Shown here: positions 62,747 to 64,000 of the stretch, piece by piece | Layout of the letters: each line of letters begins with the position of its first letter | Position numbering within the stretch: the first letter of the stretch is position 1 | Assembly (NCBI RefSeq): GCF_900639985.1 | Contig: NZ_CAAAIM010000001.1 | Location: 124,001-188,000, forward strand | Direction of reading: 5' to 3' | Length of the DNA: 64,000 nt | Source of the DNA: Legionella rowbothamii | GTDB lineage: Bacteria > Pseudomonadota > Gammaproteobacteria > Legionellales > Legionellaceae | Position numbers and translations under genes: made by a program | Notes under the pieces: generated by a model | Told to the model about the DNA's origin: nothing | Seen by the model: the letters and a program-made list of their open reading frames with translations, nothing else | The model's database searches: none

Positions 62747-64000
62747 TCTATTTGTACCGATTAAAACGGCAGAGCTTGATTGGCATCAGGATCTGCCTTT
62801 TTCTATTCAATATGATGATGTTTATCATTCATCAACGAGCGGGATTGAGCAAAGCCGTTACGTATTTATTGATGGAAATAATTTAATTTCGCGATGGCAG
62901 AATATGCTAGACGAAAGCCAATTTACTATTGCTGAGACAGGATTTGGTACGGGTTTAAATTTTCTATTAACCTGGCAACTCTGGGAGCACTATGCTTCAG
63001 AGCAACAATGTTTGCATTTCATTTCCTGCGAAAAACACCCCTTAACACGCAATGATTTAATCAAGTCGTTAGCTTGCTGGCCTCAATTGGAGAAGCAAGC
63101 TGCACAGCTTATTGAACATTATCCAGTGCTAACCCCAGGTTATCATCATTTAATATTTGCCAATGGGCGCGTTCGTTTAACCTTAATGCTTGGAGACGCA
63201 CTGGAATGTTATGAACAGTTATTAATTTGCGGTGAGGCAAATTTAGAGCGTTCATTACGTACTACCCATGTAAATGCTTGGTATCTTGATGGCTTTGCAC
63301 CAGCTAAAAATCAAAGTATGTGGTCTGATTCATTAATGAAGGTGGTTGCGATGTTATCGCAAGAGGGTACGACTTTAGCGACATATACCGCAGCAGGCAT
63401 AGTCAAAGAAAATTTACGCCAACATGGCTTTATGGTTGAGAAGAAAAAAGGCTTCGGCCCCAAGCGTCATATGATTAGCGCTTATTTTAGCCCAAGTGAA
63501 TTAGTAAGTCAGAAAAAAAGGCACACACCATGGCATGTAAGTAAGCCTGAGCGTTATAAAGAGCGTTCAGCATTAATTATTGGTGCGGGACTTGCAGGAT
63601 GTTTTACAGCTCATTGTTTAGCTAAACGCGGATGGAAGGTTACTTTAATTGATGAGCTCAATGAAGTAGGACAGGGGGCTTCTGCAAATCAACATGCAGT
63701 TTTATTTCCGAAGCTATCGGCATACAATTCGCCATTGACACAATTTATGTTGACGGCCTTTTTATATGCTAGCCGCGAGTATCAAGCTATTTTAAGCCAA
63801 CATGACATAGGTATGCTCAAGGGTTCTCTCCTATTAGCATACAACCATAAAGAACAGCAGGCACACACAAGCCTGGAGGATTGGCTCGATCAATACCCAT
63901 CTTTGGGCACCTTAGTTAATGCGCAACAAGCCTCAGAGCTGGCGGGGATTCCGTTACAGCACTCGGGATTATTCATACCTTTATCAGGGTGGATTAATTC
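62739..64000 (+). CDS. mnmC: Bifunctional tRNA 5-methylaminomethyl-2-thiouridine protein MnmC, 5' part
   Basis: The first 420 residues of MnmC, running off the window end; the start is GTG 62739, overlapping the transporter gene. The N-terminal methyltransferase domain shows [14 protein letters not shown] near 67-80 and DGFAP near 184. The C-terminal oxidase domain begins at about 275 with the FAD-binding [13 protein letters not shown]. MnmC finishes the mnm5s2U34 wobble base by oxidative demodification followed by methylation. About 250 residues of the oxidase domain lie outside. Confidence 0.95.
   Translation, partial: MSNLFVPIKTAELDWHQDLPFSIQYDDVYHSSTSGIEQSRYVFIDGNNLISRWQNMLDESQFTIAETGFGTGLNFLLTWQLWEHYASEQQCLHFISCEKHPLTRNDLIKSLACWPQLEKQAAQLIEHYPVLTPGYHHLIFANGRVRLTLMLGDALECYEQLLICGEANLERSLRTTHVNAWYLDGFAPAKNQSMWSDSLMKVVAMLSQEGTTLATYTAAGIVKENLRQHGFMVEKKKGFGPKRHMISAYFSPSELVSQKKRHTPWHVSKPERYKERSALIIGAGLAGCFTAHCLAKRGWKVTLIDELNEVGQGASANQHAVLFPKLSAYNSPLTQFMLTAFLYASREYQAILSQHDIGMLKGSLLLAYNHKEQQAHTSLEDWLDQYPSLGTLVNAQQASELAGIPLQHSGLFIPLSGWIN

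Overview
The window comes from the chromosome of a Legionella species (Gammaproteobacteria, family Legionellaceae), probably not an exact L. pneumophila strain. The basis is low G+C, gene order remembered from L. pneumophila (a csrA paralog next to rpsF; rpoE beside an effector-like gene), phosphatidylcholine synthase, several CsrA/effector-type accessory genes, and proteins with host-directed enzyme signatures. No insertion sequence, phage, CRISPR array, rRNA or tRNA gene was found. Most of the window is conserved housekeeping DNA with small accessory insertions.

Layout. 1-5.6 kb: fatty-acid beta-oxidation pair (thiolase end plus FadB/FadJ-type enzyme), a PAP2 membrane phosphatase with a divergent CsrA paralog, and the ribosomal operon rpsF-rpsR-membrane protein-rplI. 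5.7-9.1 kb: accessory minus-strand block with a candidate effector (ankyrin-like segment plus Cys-His-Asp triad), two small envelope proteins and phosphatidylcholine synthase. 9.4-15.7 kb: aldehyde dehydrogenase and the giant NAD-glutamate dehydrogenase. 15.8-17.4 kb: ygfZ divergent from sdhE-ygfX. 17.5-19.2 kb: a protein carrying the full active-site signature of OspF/SpvC phosphothreonine lyases. 19.3-26.5 kb: rpoE and a membrane partner, ruvB, ybgC-tolQRAB and an S1/P1 nuclease. 26.7-31.2 kb: accessory block of two related membrane proteins, a 27-residue-repeat protein and a small secreted Cys protein.

31.3-38.1 kb: 2-oxoacid dehydrogenase E1a-E1b-E2 operon, pabB-nudix, and a long-chain acyl-CoA ligase. 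38.2-42.4 kb: minC-lpxH, then a tandem duplication that made a dead copy of a Legionella-type gene, miaE and a helical hypothetical. 42.7-50.3 kb: ndk, rlmN, pilF, rodZ, hisS, yfgM, bamB, der. 50.4-52.8 kb: uspA, and folK-pcnB, where pcnB has no standard start codon. 53.1-57.8 kb: a CX5R phosphoinositide-phosphatase-like effector candidate and a TPR-like protein. 58-64 kb: terC-hemJ, rubredoxin, hemL, a POT/MFS transporter and the 5' two thirds of mnmC.

Two families of dispersed palindromes recur, almost always between convergent genes or just 3' of a gene: GGCTGGGC...GCCCAGCC and AGCCTGGTTGC..GCAACCAGGCT. The most striking candidates are the OspF/SpvC-like protein (17.5-19.2 kb), the CX5R protein (53.1-55.6 kb), the Cys-His-Asp protein (5.7-7.1 kb), the non-AUG pcnB start and the lpxH-linked duplication. 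Effector status and L. pneumophila comparisons are inference from memory of the families; no searches were run.
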